Below, piece by piece: positions 23,679 to 34,804 of a stretch of 64,000 nucleotides of DNA. Numbering within the stretch: position 1 is the stretch's first letter; each line of letters opens with the position of its first letter. The notes under the pieces were generated by a model. The model did not search any database. It had not been told where the DNA came from and saw only the letters and a program-made list of their open reading frames with translations. A program made the position numbers and the translations under genes. The stretch lies in contig CALUHI010000010.1 of the NCBI GenBank assembly GCA_944320405.1, positions 1 through 64,000 on the forward strand, read 5' to 3'. This DNA is from an uncultured Eggerthellaceae bacterium (lineage in GTDB: Bacteria; Actinomycetota; Coriobacteriia; Coriobacteriales; Eggerthellaceae).

Positions 23679-24388
23679 TGCAGACCGACGTTGAAGTTCT
23701 TCGGTACGGGCAGGTTCGTTTTCGCCATGAACTGAAGTACGCGGCAAACGAAGCCGAGGCCCGCATGGTCGCAACCCGCATGGCGGCGCTGCTTCAGCGC
23801 GATCGCCATGCGGGTCGGTCGGGTTCCTACACCATCACCAGCTTGTATTTCGATACGCCCTACGACGAGGCGCTGCGCCAGAAGATCGAGGGCTTCACCA
23901 AGCGAGAGAAGTTTCGCATTCGCTACTACGGCACCGGGCCGCAGTTCTGCAAGTTGGAAAAGAAGCTCAAGTCCAATGGGCTGTGCTCGAAAAGAAGCGT
24001 GCGCATCACTCCGTGCGAAGCGCGCCGGGTGCTTGCGGGGGATATCGGGTTTCTCTTGGAGGGGTCTGACCCTTTGATGGTGGAGTTTTATTCGAAGTTG
24101 CGCGGCCAGCTTCTCAAGCCTTGCGTGGTGGTGAGATACGAGCGCCAGGCATTCACCTGCCCTATGGGCAACACGCGTGTGACCGTTGACGAGCACGTGC
24201 GCTCGTCGCTTTCGGTATCGCGGTTCTTCGATGCCGACACAAGAGGGTTCGACCCGATGAACGGTTTGGCCGTTGTCGAGGTCAAATTCGATTCATACCT
24301 CCCCGCTCATGTGGGCAATGTTGTGGCTGCGTTGGGCAGGTCGGCGCAGGCTTGTTCGAAATACGCACTCGGGCGTCGTTTTGGCTGA
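23678..24388 (+). CDS. VTC domain (polyphosphate-polymerase-type) protein
   Basis: 236 residues from GTG 23678, which overlaps the preceding TAG. Shows the VTC pattern: RHELKYAAN near the N-terminus, SLYFDTPYDEALRQKIEG, REKFRIRYYG, LEKKLKSNGLCSKRS and the terminal VVEVKFDSYLP. The fold is a triphosphate tunnel with basic residues; in yeast VTC4 it polymerises polyphosphate. The bacterial single-domain members occur with DUF4956 and CotH proteins, as here, and their product is unclear. Confidence 0.87.
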   Translation: MQTDVEVLRYGQVRFRHELKYAANEAEARMVATRMAALLQRDRHAGRSGSYTITSLYFDTPYDEALRQKIEGFTKREKFRIRYYGTGPQFCKLEKKLKSNGLCSKRSVRITPCEARRVLAGDIGFLLEGSDPLMVEFYSKLRGQLLKPCVVVRYERQAFTCPMGNTRVTVDEHVRSSLSVSRFFDADTRGFDPMNGLAVVEVKFDSYLPAHVGNVVAALGRSAQACSKYALGRRFG

Positions 24389-24406
24389 TAACGGTAAGGA
24401 TTCCTC

Positions 24407-25078
24407 ATGACCTTTCAAGATGTGTTCACGTCCCGCTTCCTTGAGAACATGGTGTCAACCTCGTTGGTTGATGCGGCGCTTGCGATGGTCCTTGCGTTTC
24501 TTCTCGGGTTGTTCATCTTTTTCATCTACAAGCGGACCTACAGCGGCGTCATGTACTCGGCGAGTTTCGGTGCAAGCCTCATTGCTTTGGCGCTTATCAC
24601 GACGTTGGTCATATTGGCTGTTTCCAGCAACGTGATTCTGTCGCTTGGCATGGTGGGCGCGCTGTCCATCGTGCGTTTTCGCACGCCTGTGAAAGAAGCG
24701 ATGGATATCGTGTTTTTGTTCTGGGCGATTGCGGTTGGCATTGTGTTGGCAGCGGGCCTTTTGCTTTTGGCGGTGCTCGGAAGCTTGTTCATTGGCGTGG
24801 TTCTCATTGCTATCTCTACGCGCAGGAACCCGGTGAACCCTTATATTCTGGTGCTTCATTGCGAGAACGCAGACTCCGAAAAGACCGCGCGCGAACTCGT
24901 GGAAAAACATGCTCGAGCGCTTAAGTTGAAGAGTAAGACCGTGCTGCCCGATGCGGTGGAGCTGAATTGGGAGATCAGGTTGAAAAACGATGAGTCAAGC
25001 TTCGTTAACGAGCTTTCGTCGACGCCAGGCGTCAAGCACGCTGCGCTCGTTTCCTACAACGGCGACTACATGGGTTAG
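24407..25078 (+). CDS. DUF4956 membrane protein
   Basis: 223 residues. Three or four membrane segments in the first 130 residues, with the conserved loop GMVGALSIVRFRTPVKE between segments, then a cytoplasmic domain with the pattern of an ACT/ferredoxin-like fold. This is the DUF4956 family, regularly encoded between VTC and CotH proteins. Role unknown; a channel or scaffold for the VTC protein is a guess. Confidence 0.85.
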   Translation: MTFQDVFTSRFLENMVSTSLVDAALAMVLAFLLGLFIFFIYKRTYSGVMYSASFGASLIALALITTLVILAVSSNVILSLGMVGALSIVRFRTPVKEAMDIVFLFWAIAVGIVLAAGLLLLAVLGSLFIGVVLIAISTRRNPVNPYILVLHCENADSEKTARELVEKHARALKLKSKTVLPDAVELNWEIRLKNDESSFVNELSSTPGVKHAALVSYNGDYMG

Positions 25079-25107
25079 CGCCTGGTGGCAGACGTCGTGG
25101 GGTCGCC

Positions 25108-26517
25108 ATGCTGAATTCGCGCCGAATAGAGCTTGTTTGCATGGGTGCCGCACTTGTGGCGTTGGTGCTGGTTGTTGCCTTCTCCGCATTCGGAAGATCT
25201 CTTGGGATTGTTCCCGCAAGCTCGCAGCCCGCATATCTATCACGATTGCTGGATGATTCACGCGTGCATACCATCGACATCCAAATGGCAGATTGGGATG
25301 GCTTTGTTGGCCTGGCAAGCGAAGAATCGTATACCTATTGCGATCTTGTTGTCGATGGAGAGCGTTTCGAAGGGGCAGGCATACGTGTGAAGGGGAACAA
25401 TTCGCGCACGCTCGTGCGTGAATACGGCCTTGAGCGTTACAGCCTGAAAGTGGAGTTCGACCACTTCCAGGAAGGAGCTTCCTACCATGGTCTCGACAAG
25501 TTGTCGTTGGACGCGTCCTTTCAAGACAACAGCTACCTGAAAAACTACATCGCCTACGACATGATGGAGTACATGGGCGTCCCGTCGCCTGCGTGCAGCT
25601 TTGCATGGATAACGGTGAACTCTGAGCCTTGGGGCCTCTATTTGGCGGTGGAAGAGCCTGAGGAATCGTTCGCTCGACGGCACTTTGGACCCAACCATGG
25701 CGCACTGTATAAGCCTGACTATCGTCGCCTTTCCGACGAGAACGCCGATGTTGCCCTTCGCTACATCGGTGATGATCCCGGAATGTACCCTGGAATCATC
25801 CAGAAGCAAAAAACTCCTTCGGATGACGCGGACCATCAACGTTTGATCGAGTCGCTTCAGGTACTTGCGACGGGCGATGACCTCGAAGAAGTGGTGATGA
25901 TCGACGAAGTTCTTCGCTATTTCGTCGTTCAGTCGTTCGTCGTGAATCTGGACAGCTATCTTGGCCCGACGGGGCACAACTACCTGCTGTACGAAGAGAA
26001 CGGGCGCGTAGCGCTTCTTCCTTGGGATTACAATCTGGCGTTCGCGACGTACACGTTGGGCATGCCAGACGCGGAAAACAATCCCTTGAAGTACGTCAAC
26101 ATGCCTATTGACACGCCAGCGCCTGGCTCGGTCATGTTCGAACGACCCCTGTACCATCAGCTGATGCAGTATGGCGACTCTTTCGCTGAATACTATCGCC
26201 TGTACGAAGAGTTTTTGTCTGGTTATTTCGAATCGGGGAAGTTCGAAGCGGAAGTTGCCCGCACCGTTGAGCTGATCTCCCCTTATGTCGAGCGCGATCC
26301 CACGGCATTCTGCAGCTACGAAGATTTTAAAACAGGGGTGGAGGCGTTCGCACTCTTTTGCGAGCTCCGGGCGAAAAGCGTGCAGGGCCAGCTGGAGGGC
26401 GCGGTTCCATCAAGCTATGCTGAGCAGGAGAATGGAGAGGGATCGCTGATTGCGGTGGATGGTCTTTGGCTTCCCGATATGGGCGAGATAGCGGATTTGG
26501 AGGACGGCGTGCACTAG
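25108..26517 (+). CDS. CotH-family protein kinase-like, exported
   Basis: 469 residues. N-terminal signal anchor (about 10-30), then the CotH fold: IDIQMADWDGF, GAGIRVKGNNS (common RxKGNSS motif), YSLKVEFDHF, LSLDASFQDNSYLKNYIAYDMM, GLYLAVEEPEE and LLPWDYNLAF, where the last Asp is the likely metal ligand. CotH proteins are atypical kinases phosphorylating spore-coat or surface proteins; here the organism is not expected to sporulate. The upstream lipoprotein with Tyr/Ser/Asn repeats is a possible substrate (inference). Confidence 0.85.
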   Translation: MLNSRRIELVCMGAALVALVLVVAFSAFGRSLGIVPASSQPAYLSRLLDDSRVHTIDIQMADWDGFVGLASEESYTYCDLVVDGERFEGAGIRVKGNNSRTLVREYGLERYSLKVEFDHFQEGASYHGLDKLSLDASFQDNSYLKNYIAYDMMEYMGVPSPACSFAWITVNSEPWGLYLAVEEPEESFARRHFGPNHGALYKPDYRRLSDENADVALRYIGDDPGMYPGIIQKQKTPSDDADHQRLIESLQVLATGDDLEEVVMIDEVLRYFVVQSFVVNLDSYLGPTGHNYLLYEENGRVALLPWDYNLAFATYTLGMPDAENNPLKYVNMPIDTPAPGSVMFERPLYHQLMQYGDSFAEYYRLYEEFLSGYFESGKFEAEVARTVELISPYVERDPTAFCSYEDFKTGVEAFALFCELRAKSVQGQLEGAVPSSYAEQENGEGSLIAVDGLWLPDMGEIADLEDGVH

Positions 26518-26655
26518 CACATGCGTGGTCGTGCTACCATTGATGCGAAAATGAACGACTCCGCCTTCGCCCCATAGGTGAAGCGGCGTGTTGGGACGTT
26601 TCCTAGCTTCAAGTCCAAAACGGCTGGAAACCGCGAATTTCGAATCGAGGCAAGC

Positions 26656-27195
26656 ATGATCAACACCAAGCGGACGGCAGCTGCTGCAAACCTTGCGCGT
26701 CAGGTTCATGGCGGCCAGATTGATCGCACGGGTGGGCTTGTGCTGGATCACTACCTTGCAGTTGCGGGCTCCTTCGACTCCGAGGATGAAGCTTGCGTTG
26801 CCTTGCTGTGCGATTCCCTTTCTTCGGGGAAGGTGGCTGAGAGCGATCTTGAAGCCATTGGCATGGGGCCGGCTGTCATCGAGGCTGTTTCTGTTCTCAA
26901 ACGCTCCGATTCAGAGGACCTTTTTGCCTACGTCGAGCGCATCAAATGCAACGATCTTGCCACGCGCGTCAAGCGTGCCGACCTTGTGCAGCGCGTGAAG
27001 GATATGGACTCGTACGTCTCCTTGACAGGTTATGATCGTCGCCGTCGGACGTCCTGCCTGAAGGCCATCGACATCATCGACGGCGTTGATGCCGTGGCAT
27101 ACGATGGGCTGTTCGAAAGCCAGCATCGTCACGGTGCTAAACTGACGCCCGTTCCTGCCGCACCGAAGCCTCCGGCTGCACGCGAGGATCGATAG
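26656..27195 (+). CDS. RelA/SpoT-type HD-like protein, probably catalytically degenerate
   Basis: 179 residues from ATG 26656 (GAGG 5 bases upstream). Segments ARQVHGGQIDRTGG and DHYLAVAG and ACVALLCDSLSSG follow the order of the (p)ppGpp hydrolase HD domain (AH-GQ-DK, HP, ALLHDVVED), but the metal-binding HD pair reads CD and the ED pair is missing. Later NDLATRVKRADLVQRVKDM matches the helix with NLADR in the family. So the fold is likely kept and the metal site lost. Starts the unit leading into uvrC 9 bases away. Confidence 0.55.
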   Translation: MINTKRTAAAANLARQVHGGQIDRTGGLVLDHYLAVAGSFDSEDEACVALLCDSLSSGKVAESDLEAIGMGPAVIEAVSVLKRSDSEDLFAYVERIKCNDLATRVKRADLVQRVKDMDSYVSLTGYDRRRRTSCLKAIDIIDGVDAVAYDGLFESQHRHGAKLTPVPAAPKPPAAREDR

Positions 27196-27203
27196 GGAAG
27201 GGC

Positions 27204-29243
27204 ATGGCTGAATCGAGCCGCATGACGCAAGCAGGTGGCGTTGAACGTTTGGGTGGCGAGCGCCGCCGCGAGACGCTCCAGGAGAAGATCGACCGCATCA
27301 AGCACGAGCTGGAAAGCGTGCCAGCATCGCCTGGCGTCTATCTGTGGAAAGACGCCGAGGGGCAGGTAATCTATGTGGGCAAAGCCAAGCAGCTGCGCGC
27401 CCGCATGCGCCAGTACGTCAGCTTTCAAGACGACCGCGCGAAAATCCCGCTTCTGGTTGACCAGATCGACAGCTTTGACTACATCGTGGTGGAAAACGAG
27501 CACGAATCGTTGGTGCTCGAGAAGAATCTGATCAACCAGCACAGTCCGTTTTTCAATGCCGACTTCAAGGATGACAAATCGTATCCGTTCATCGCGCTCA
27601 CGAAAGGCGATGTGTTTCCGGCCATCAAGTACACGCGCGAGAAGCATCGATCCGACACACGGTATTTCGGGCCTTACACCGACAGCCGTGCGGCACGTGC
27701 GATGGTGGACATTGCTCGCAAAGTGGTGCCGCTGTGCGCCGCAAGCTGCGCCGACTGGCGGCAGCTGAAGCGCCGGTTGGAGAAAGACGACCTCGCGCTG
27801 ATGAACCGCGATGCGCGGCCGTGTTTCGACGCTCATGTGGGCCTTGGGCCGGGTGCTTGCTGCGGACAGGTGACGCCAGAGGAATACGCGCAGAATGTTC
27901 GCAAAATCGAACGATTTCTTGCAGGCAACCATCGTGAATTCGTCGACGAACTTACCGCGGAGATGCACGAAGCCGCATCCGATTTGGATTTTGAGCGCGC
28001 GGCCCGCGTGAAGGCGCGCATCGACGTTATCGAGTCTCTTTCGGACAAACAGCATGCGGTGTCGTCACGCAACTTGAACGCTGACGTCATCGGCTTCTTC
28101 CGTGAGGAAACCATTGCAGGCGTGCATGTGCTGATGGTTCGCGAGGGACGCATCATCAACTCTAACGAGTTCATCCTGAACCGCGGCAAGGACGTTCCCG
28201 ACGACGACCTTTTGCATATGTTCCTTTTGCGCTACTACGATGCCACCACTTCCATCCCGCATGAGGTTATCGTTCGCGACGCTCCGGAAGACGCTTTGGC
28301 CATGGAATCGTGGCTTACGGAAAAGCTTGCGAGCCCCCATGGCGCAAAGGTGCGCTTCACAGCACCGCGCAAAGGGGAAAAGGCCGAGCTTGTGGAAATG
28401 GCTGAAAACAACGCGAAGCATACGCTGATGCGCTACAAAGTACGCACGAATTACGAGGACAAGCGCATCAACGACGCACTTCTGCAGCTGGAAAGTGCTT
28501 TGGCTTTGGATGCGCCCCCCATGCGCATCGAGTGCTTCGACATTTCTACCATCCATGGTTCCTATACCGTGGCGTCGATGGTTGTGTTCACAGGCGGAAA
28601 GCCCGACAAGAACCAGTATCGCCGCTTCAAAATCAAAACGCCGCTTGATGAAGCGAACGACTTCGTAAGCATGCAGGAGGTGCTTGGACGGCGTTACAGC
28701 CCAGAGCGCATGGCGGACGAGCGGTTTGGCAGCAAGCCTGATCTCATCATTCTTGACGGCGGAAAACCCCAGTTGACAGCCGCCCTTAAGCAGTTCGAGG
28801 AAATGGGCGTGAACGATATCGTGCTCTGCGGTCTAGCTAAGCGCGATGAGGAGCTGTTCGTCCCCTGGCAGGACAGCGGTCCGGTTGTGCTTCCCAGTGG
28901 GTCAGCTTCGCTGTATTTGGTAAAGCAGGTGCGCGACGAAGCGCATCGCTTTGCCATTACGTTCCATCGGGAACTTCGCGGGAAAGGGATGACCGCTTCC
29001 ATCTTGGACGAGGTACCCGGTTTGGGACCGGTTCGCAAGAAAGCATTGATGAAGCATTTCAAATCGTTCAAGCGCTTGAAGGCTGCCACGCTCGAAGAGC
29101 TCGACAGCGTGCCTGGTGTTCCGCATGAGGTAGCCTGCGAAGTGCATCGCGTGCTCAGGCAGTATAATGAAGAGTCGGGGAGCAGCGCTGCCTCCCCGCA
29201 GGAAGCAACAAGCCGCAAAGCGGCAGAGGGGAGCGAAGCATGA
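27204..29243 (+). CDS. uvrC: excinuclease ABC subunit C
   Basis: 679 residues. GIY-YIG nuclease domain at about 35-115 (PGVYLWKDAEGQVIYVGKAK), UVR motif near 240-265 (AASDLDFERAARVKARI), RNase H-like C-terminal nuclease (IECFDISTIHGSYTVASMV), and tandem helix-hairpin-helix motifs at the end (LDEVPGLGPVRKKALM). Makes the dual incisions of nucleotide excision repair with UvrAB. Its stop overlaps the rapZ start (ATGA). Confidence 0.97.
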   Translation: MAESSRMTQAGGVERLGGERRRETLQEKIDRIKHELESVPASPGVYLWKDAEGQVIYVGKAKQLRARMRQYVSFQDDRAKIPLLVDQIDSFDYIVVENEHESLVLEKNLINQHSPFFNADFKDDKSYPFIALTKGDVFPAIKYTREKHRSDTRYFGPYTDSRAARAMVDIARKVVPLCAASCADWRQLKRRLEKDDLALMNRDARPCFDAHVGLGPGACCGQVTPEEYAQNVRKIERFLAGNHREFVDELTAEMHEAASDLDFERAARVKARIDVIESLSDKQHAVSSRNLNADVIGFFREETIAGVHVLMVREGRIINSNEFILNRGKDVPDDDLLHMFLLRYYDATTSIPHEVIVRDAPEDALAMESWLTEKLASPHGAKVRFTAPRKGEKAELVEMAENNAKHTLMRYKVRTNYEDKRINDALLQLESALALDAPPMRIECFDISTIHGSYTVASMVVFTGGKPDKNQYRRFKIKTPLDEANDFVSMQEVLGRRYSPERMADERFGSKPDLIILDGGKPQLTAALKQFEEMGVNDIVLCGLAKRDEELFVPWQDSGPVVLPSGSASLYLVKQVRDEAHRFAITFHRELRGKGMTASILDEVPGLGPVRKKALMKHFKSFKRLKAATLEELDSVPGVPHEVACEVHRVLRQYNEESGSSAASPQEATSRKAAEGSEA

Positions 29244-30220
29244 CCGAGGCTGCTGGTGCAAAACAGGAAGCTGCTGTTGACTTGACGCGCATGCCCGAGT
29301 TGGTGATTGTCACCGGCATGAGCGGTGCAGGCCGCACCGAGGCGATGCATACCTTCGAAGATCTCGGCTACTTTTGCGTGGACAATCTCCCCGCGAGCCT
29401 CATTGGCGAGCTTCTTTCCATCACCGGCCTTCCCGGCCAGCCTGACGAGCATCGCAGACTCGCCGTTGTGTGCGATGCCCGCAACCGCGACTTCTTCTCC
29501 AGTTTGATGGGCGAGCTGGAAGCACTGAAGGCAAAGGGCATCGATTACCGCGTTCTTTTCTTGGACGCTGCAGATGAAAAGCTTGTTGCTCGATACAAAT
29601 CGAGCCGTCGTCGGCATCCGTTGTGCGCAGACGGGGCATCCATCGCGCAGGGCATCAAGCGCGAGCGCGAGCTTCTTCGTCGCCTTCGCGATGACGCCCA
29701 CCATGTGATAGACACTACCAACATGCTTCCGCCCCAGCTGAAAGCCACCATTCGCGATTTGTTCGCGCCGGGCGAAGAGCGTGCTGGCTTGGCGGTGACC
29801 GTGTACTCGTTCGGTTTCAAGCATGGTGCGCCGCTTGATGCCGATCTTGTCATCGATGTGCGCTTCCTTCCCAATCCGTATTACGATCCTGAGCTGCGCC
29901 ATTTGACAGGTCTCGATGCGCCGGTGCGCGACTATGTGCTGTACCGCAAGGAGACCGAGGAATTCCTGATGTGCTGGCGTTCGCTTTTGGATTGCGTCAT
30001 GCCAGGGTATGTGAAAGAAGGCAAGCAGCAGCTTGCCATCGCAGTGGGCTGCACGGGAGGACAGCACCGCAGTGTTGCCATCGCCGAGTCGACAGCCGAT
30101 TACCTGCGTTCTCATGGATACCGCGTAAGCATCGCGCATCGTGATTTGAGCTTGGCAGAGCGTGCGGACGGCTCTCTTGTGGCGCGCAACGACGCGTATG
30201 AAGGCAAGGAAGGGAACTAG
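29240..30220 (+). CDS. rapZ: RNase adapter protein RapZ
   Basis: 326 residues. Walker A-like GMSGAGRTEA at about 26-35, KSSRRRHPL near 120, DTTNMLPPQLK, and the C-terminal GCTGGQHRSV signature near 275. RapZ binds nucleotides and, in enteric bacteria, guides RNase E to the GlmZ small RNA; in Gram-positives (YvcJ) the role is less clear. Belongs to the rapZ-yvcK-whiA triad that follows here. Confidence 0.96.
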   Translation: MTEAAGAKQEAAVDLTRMPELVIVTGMSGAGRTEAMHTFEDLGYFCVDNLPASLIGELLSITGLPGQPDEHRRLAVVCDARNRDFFSSLMGELEALKAKGIDYRVLFLDAADEKLVARYKSSRRRHPLCADGASIAQGIKRERELLRRLRDDAHHVIDTTNMLPPQLKATIRDLFAPGEERAGLAVTVYSFGFKHGAPLDADLVIDVRFLPNPYYDPELRHLTGLDAPVRDYVLYRKETEEFLMCWRSLLDCVMPGYVKEGKQQLAIAVGCTGGQHRSVAIAESTADYLRSHGYRVSIAHRDLSLAERADGSLVARNDAYEGKEGN

Positions 30221-30225
30221 ACCGC

Positions 30226-31359
30226 ATGGAGTTCGTTCCCAGTCCAAACGACGCGCCGTTCGTAGTGGATCCCTCTGCTACTGCTGCGTTTGCCGCTCTT
30301 TCTGAATCCGAAGTCGCGATTCCTGATGCCAATGGCGTGAAGGCGGTTGTCATCGGTGGGGGCACGGGTGCGCCCGTGTCGCTTCGCACGTTGCTTTCCC
30401 TTGGCGCTGAGACCAGCGCTATTGTGGCGATGGCAGATGACGGCGGCTCCACAGGTATCTTGCGCGAAGAGGCGAACGTCTCGCCTCCTGGCGACATCCG
30501 CAAATGCATCGCTGCCTTAGCTGCCGACCCGGAAGATCCGCTTACCAAGGCGTTCAAATACCGTTTCACCTTTGCGCGCAACCATACGCTGGGGAACCTG
30601 ATGCTTTCTGCTTTGGAAGACGCTACGGGTTCGTTTCCTGAGGCAATCGGCATCTGCGAGCGTTTGCTCAATGCTCGAGGGAAGGTGCATCCTTCCACGC
30701 TTGACCGTGTGACGCTCGTTGCGCGCACGCGCGATGGCAGCATCTTGGAAGGGCAAGCGGTCGCCTGCCATTCCCGCACTGCGTTGGAGCGGGTTGCGTT
30801 GCGTGGCGAGCGCATTCAGGCGTACGCTCCTGCGCTGAAGGCAATAGAGGAAGCCGATCTTATCGTGCTGGGGCCCGGCTCTTTGTTCACGTCCATCATT
30901 CCCAATCTGCTGGTGCCTGGCGTGATCGATGCCATCCGGCGTTCTGCCGGCGCGTGCGTGTTCGTGTGCTCGCTTGCCGACATGCAAGGTGAAACGTGGG
31001 GCCTTACCGCTCGCGAGCATTATGAGGCGCTGTGCGACCACGGTATGCGCGGGCTTGTCGATTACATGCTTGTGCATGTTCCCGAGGAGTTGTCGCTTGA
31101 AGGTTTGACCGACGAGGCGTTCGCTGCAGCAGTGAACGAGCGCTCGCGTGCGTGGCGCGGCGGTTCTTCGGATCCCGATGCCCAGCGCATTCGCCCGGTA
31201 ACCATCACGTATCAGGACGCGCGGGCCATCCAAGAGCAGGGTACCGTGGTGATCGCCCGCAATTTGGTGGACCCCGAGCGTCCCACGTGGCATGATCCGT
31301 CCGCATTGCGCGAAGCGTTTACAAGGGTGTTGAAGCTATGTCGTTCACGTCGGAGGTAA
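30226..31359 (+). CDS. yvcK: gluconeogenesis/cell-wall regulator YvcK (CofD-like)
   Basis: 377 residues. VIGGGTGAPV (about 38-47), MADDGGSTGILRE and PPGDIRKC give the CofD-like fold that binds UDP-sugars; NLLVPGVIDAI and a C-terminal INRN-like VIARNLVDP follow. Controls carbon flow to peptidoglycan in Bacillus. The N-terminal 33 residues are an extra acidic segment. Overlaps whiA by 22 bases. Confidence 0.94.
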   Translation: MEFVPSPNDAPFVVDPSATAAFAALSESEVAIPDANGVKAVVIGGGTGAPVSLRTLLSLGAETSAIVAMADDGGSTGILREEANVSPPGDIRKCIAALAADPEDPLTKAFKYRFTFARNHTLGNLMLSALEDATGSFPEAIGICERLLNARGKVHPSTLDRVTLVARTRDGSILEGQAVACHSRTALERVALRGERIQAYAPALKAIEEADLIVLGPGSLFTSIIPNLLVPGVIDAIRRSAGACVFVCSLADMQGETWGLTAREHYEALCDHGMRGLVDYMLVHVPEELSLEGLTDEAFAAAVNERSRAWRGGSSDPDAQRIRPVTITYQDARAIQEQGTVVIARNLVDPERPTWHDPSALREAFTRVLKLCRSRRR

Positions 31360-32270
31360 AAGACGAGCTGTCGCATGTGCCGCCTACTTGTTCGCACTGC
31401 GACAAGGCTACGCTTGCGGCGCTTGTGCGCATTGAGGGCACCCTGTTCCTGTCGGGCCAGGGTCGCTACCGCGTTGAGGTTGCAACCGATGTGCCGTCTG
31501 TTGCGCGCTTGGTTATTGGACAGCTGCACAGTCTGTACCATTTGAAAACCGACCTCACGGTTCGTCGCAGCGTTTTGCACCAAACGCCGAACTACCTGAT
31601 CAACGTGCCTTCTCAGGCTCAGTTGGCTGACGCGCTCGTCGATATGGGCGTGCTTTCCGATGACGGCCTGGAAGCGGGCATCAAACCCGCGCTCGTCGAG
31701 AAGCAGTGCTGCGCGGCAGCCTATTTGCGCGGTGCGTTTCTGGGGAGTGGCTTTGTGTCGAACCCGCGTGGCGATTTCCATTTCGAGATAACGGTGGAAT
31801 CCGAGCCGATGGCGCAAGGGCTTGTTGAGCTCATGGCGCGCAAGGGAATCGCTGCGCGCATCATGCAGCGTCGCAGCTCGTACATGGTGTACCTGAAAAG
31901 CGGCGCGGCCATCATGGAGTTCCTTGCGTATGCGGGCGCGCACAAGGCGGCGCTTGCCATGGAAAACGAACGCGTCATCAAAAGCGTGCGCAACGACGTG
32001 AACCGCACCATCAACGCCGAGATGGCGAACCAGGCCAAGGCCACCGATGCGGCTTTCGATCAGATGCTGGCCATCCGCACGGTGTTGGAGAAGCGGCGCA
32101 TCGAGACGCTGCCAACTGCCCTGCAGGAATTCATCAAGCTGCGCGTTGCCAACCCCAACGCATCACTCAAAGAGCTTGGCCTTATGGCCGATCCGCCGCT
32201 GTCGAAATCGGCGGTGTACCACCGAGTCCGTCGCATCGAGCAGATGGCCCGCGAAGTCGCCGATCAGTAG
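31338..32270 (+). CDS. whiA: sporulation/division regulator WhiA
   Basis: 310 residues. N-terminal LAGLIDADG-type fold (MSFTSEVKDELSHVPP; ECCAAYLRGAFLGSG in the form QCCAAAYLRGAFLGSG) and C-terminal helix-turn-helix (SLKELGLMADPPLSKSAVYH). WhiA is a DNA-binding regulator of division genes conserved in Gram-positive bacteria, including non-sporulating ones. Ends the uvrC-rapZ-yvcK-whiA cluster. Confidence 0.96.
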   Translation: MSFTSEVKDELSHVPPTCSHCDKATLAALVRIEGTLFLSGQGRYRVEVATDVPSVARLVIGQLHSLYHLKTDLTVRRSVLHQTPNYLINVPSQAQLADALVDMGVLSDDGLEAGIKPALVEKQCCAAAYLRGAFLGSGFVSNPRGDFHFEITVESEPMAQGLVELMARKGIAARIMQRRSSYMVYLKSGAAIMEFLAYAGAHKAALAMENERVIKSVRNDVNRTINAEMANQAKATDAAFDQMLAIRTVLEKRRIETLPTALQEFIKLRVANPNASLKELGLMADPPLSKSAVYHRVRRIEQMAREVADQ

Positions 32271-32323
32271 CCTTCCATCTGCCGCTCCGTGCCTGCGTGA
32301 GGGCCTGTTTTGGGGTAAACTGA

Positions 32324-33385
<1,062 letters not shown>

Positions 33386-33396
33386 CGTGTGAAGTG

Positions 33397-33428
33397 ACGG
33401 GCGGCCTCGCGCCGCCCGTTTTCGTTTA
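33397..33428 (+). terminator. terminator between gap and pgk
   Basis: ACGGGCGGC (33397-33405) and GCCGCCCGT (33411-33419) with 5-base loop, followed by TTTCGTTT. It ends 11 bases before pgk and may attenuate read-through. Confidence 0.8.
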
Positions 33429-33438
33429 GGAGGTCAAA

Positions 33439-34620
<1,182 letters not shown>

Positions 34621-34635
<15 letters not shown>

Positions 34636-34778
34636 CTGCCGTCGGAACTGGCTGACGCTGCGAGGGACTGTGGCGGCACGGCTGGCGCTCCAAGGTTTTC
34701 TCACGTACCGAAGTACGCTTCGAAAACCTTTCACGCCATCCGCACTCGCCACAGCCCCTCTCGCTGACGTTACGAACG
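34621..34778. repeat. dispersed structured repeat, long copy
   Basis: Starts with an 11-bp hairpin (GTTCCGACGGC / GCCGTCGGAAC, 6-base loop), then a large nested stem: CTGTGGCG with CGCCACAG, GGCTGGCG with CGCCATCC, AAGGTTTTC with GAAAACCTT, and ends TCTCGCTGACGTTACGAACG. Start and end match the short copy at 45424-45482, which lacks the large stem. Confidence 0.7.
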
Positions 34779-34804
34779 ATACGAATCTTTGAAGGAGTTG
34801 AAAG

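Noticed and set aside
24455-24910. Minus-strand frame opposite the DUF4956 gene
   Set aside because: His/Arg/Gln-rich translation typical of antisense to a hydrophobic coding sequence.
28694-30247. Minus-strand frame of 517 codons opposite uvrC and rapZ
   Set aside because: Both plus-strand genes are clear family members over the whole span; the reverse frame has no recognisable domain.
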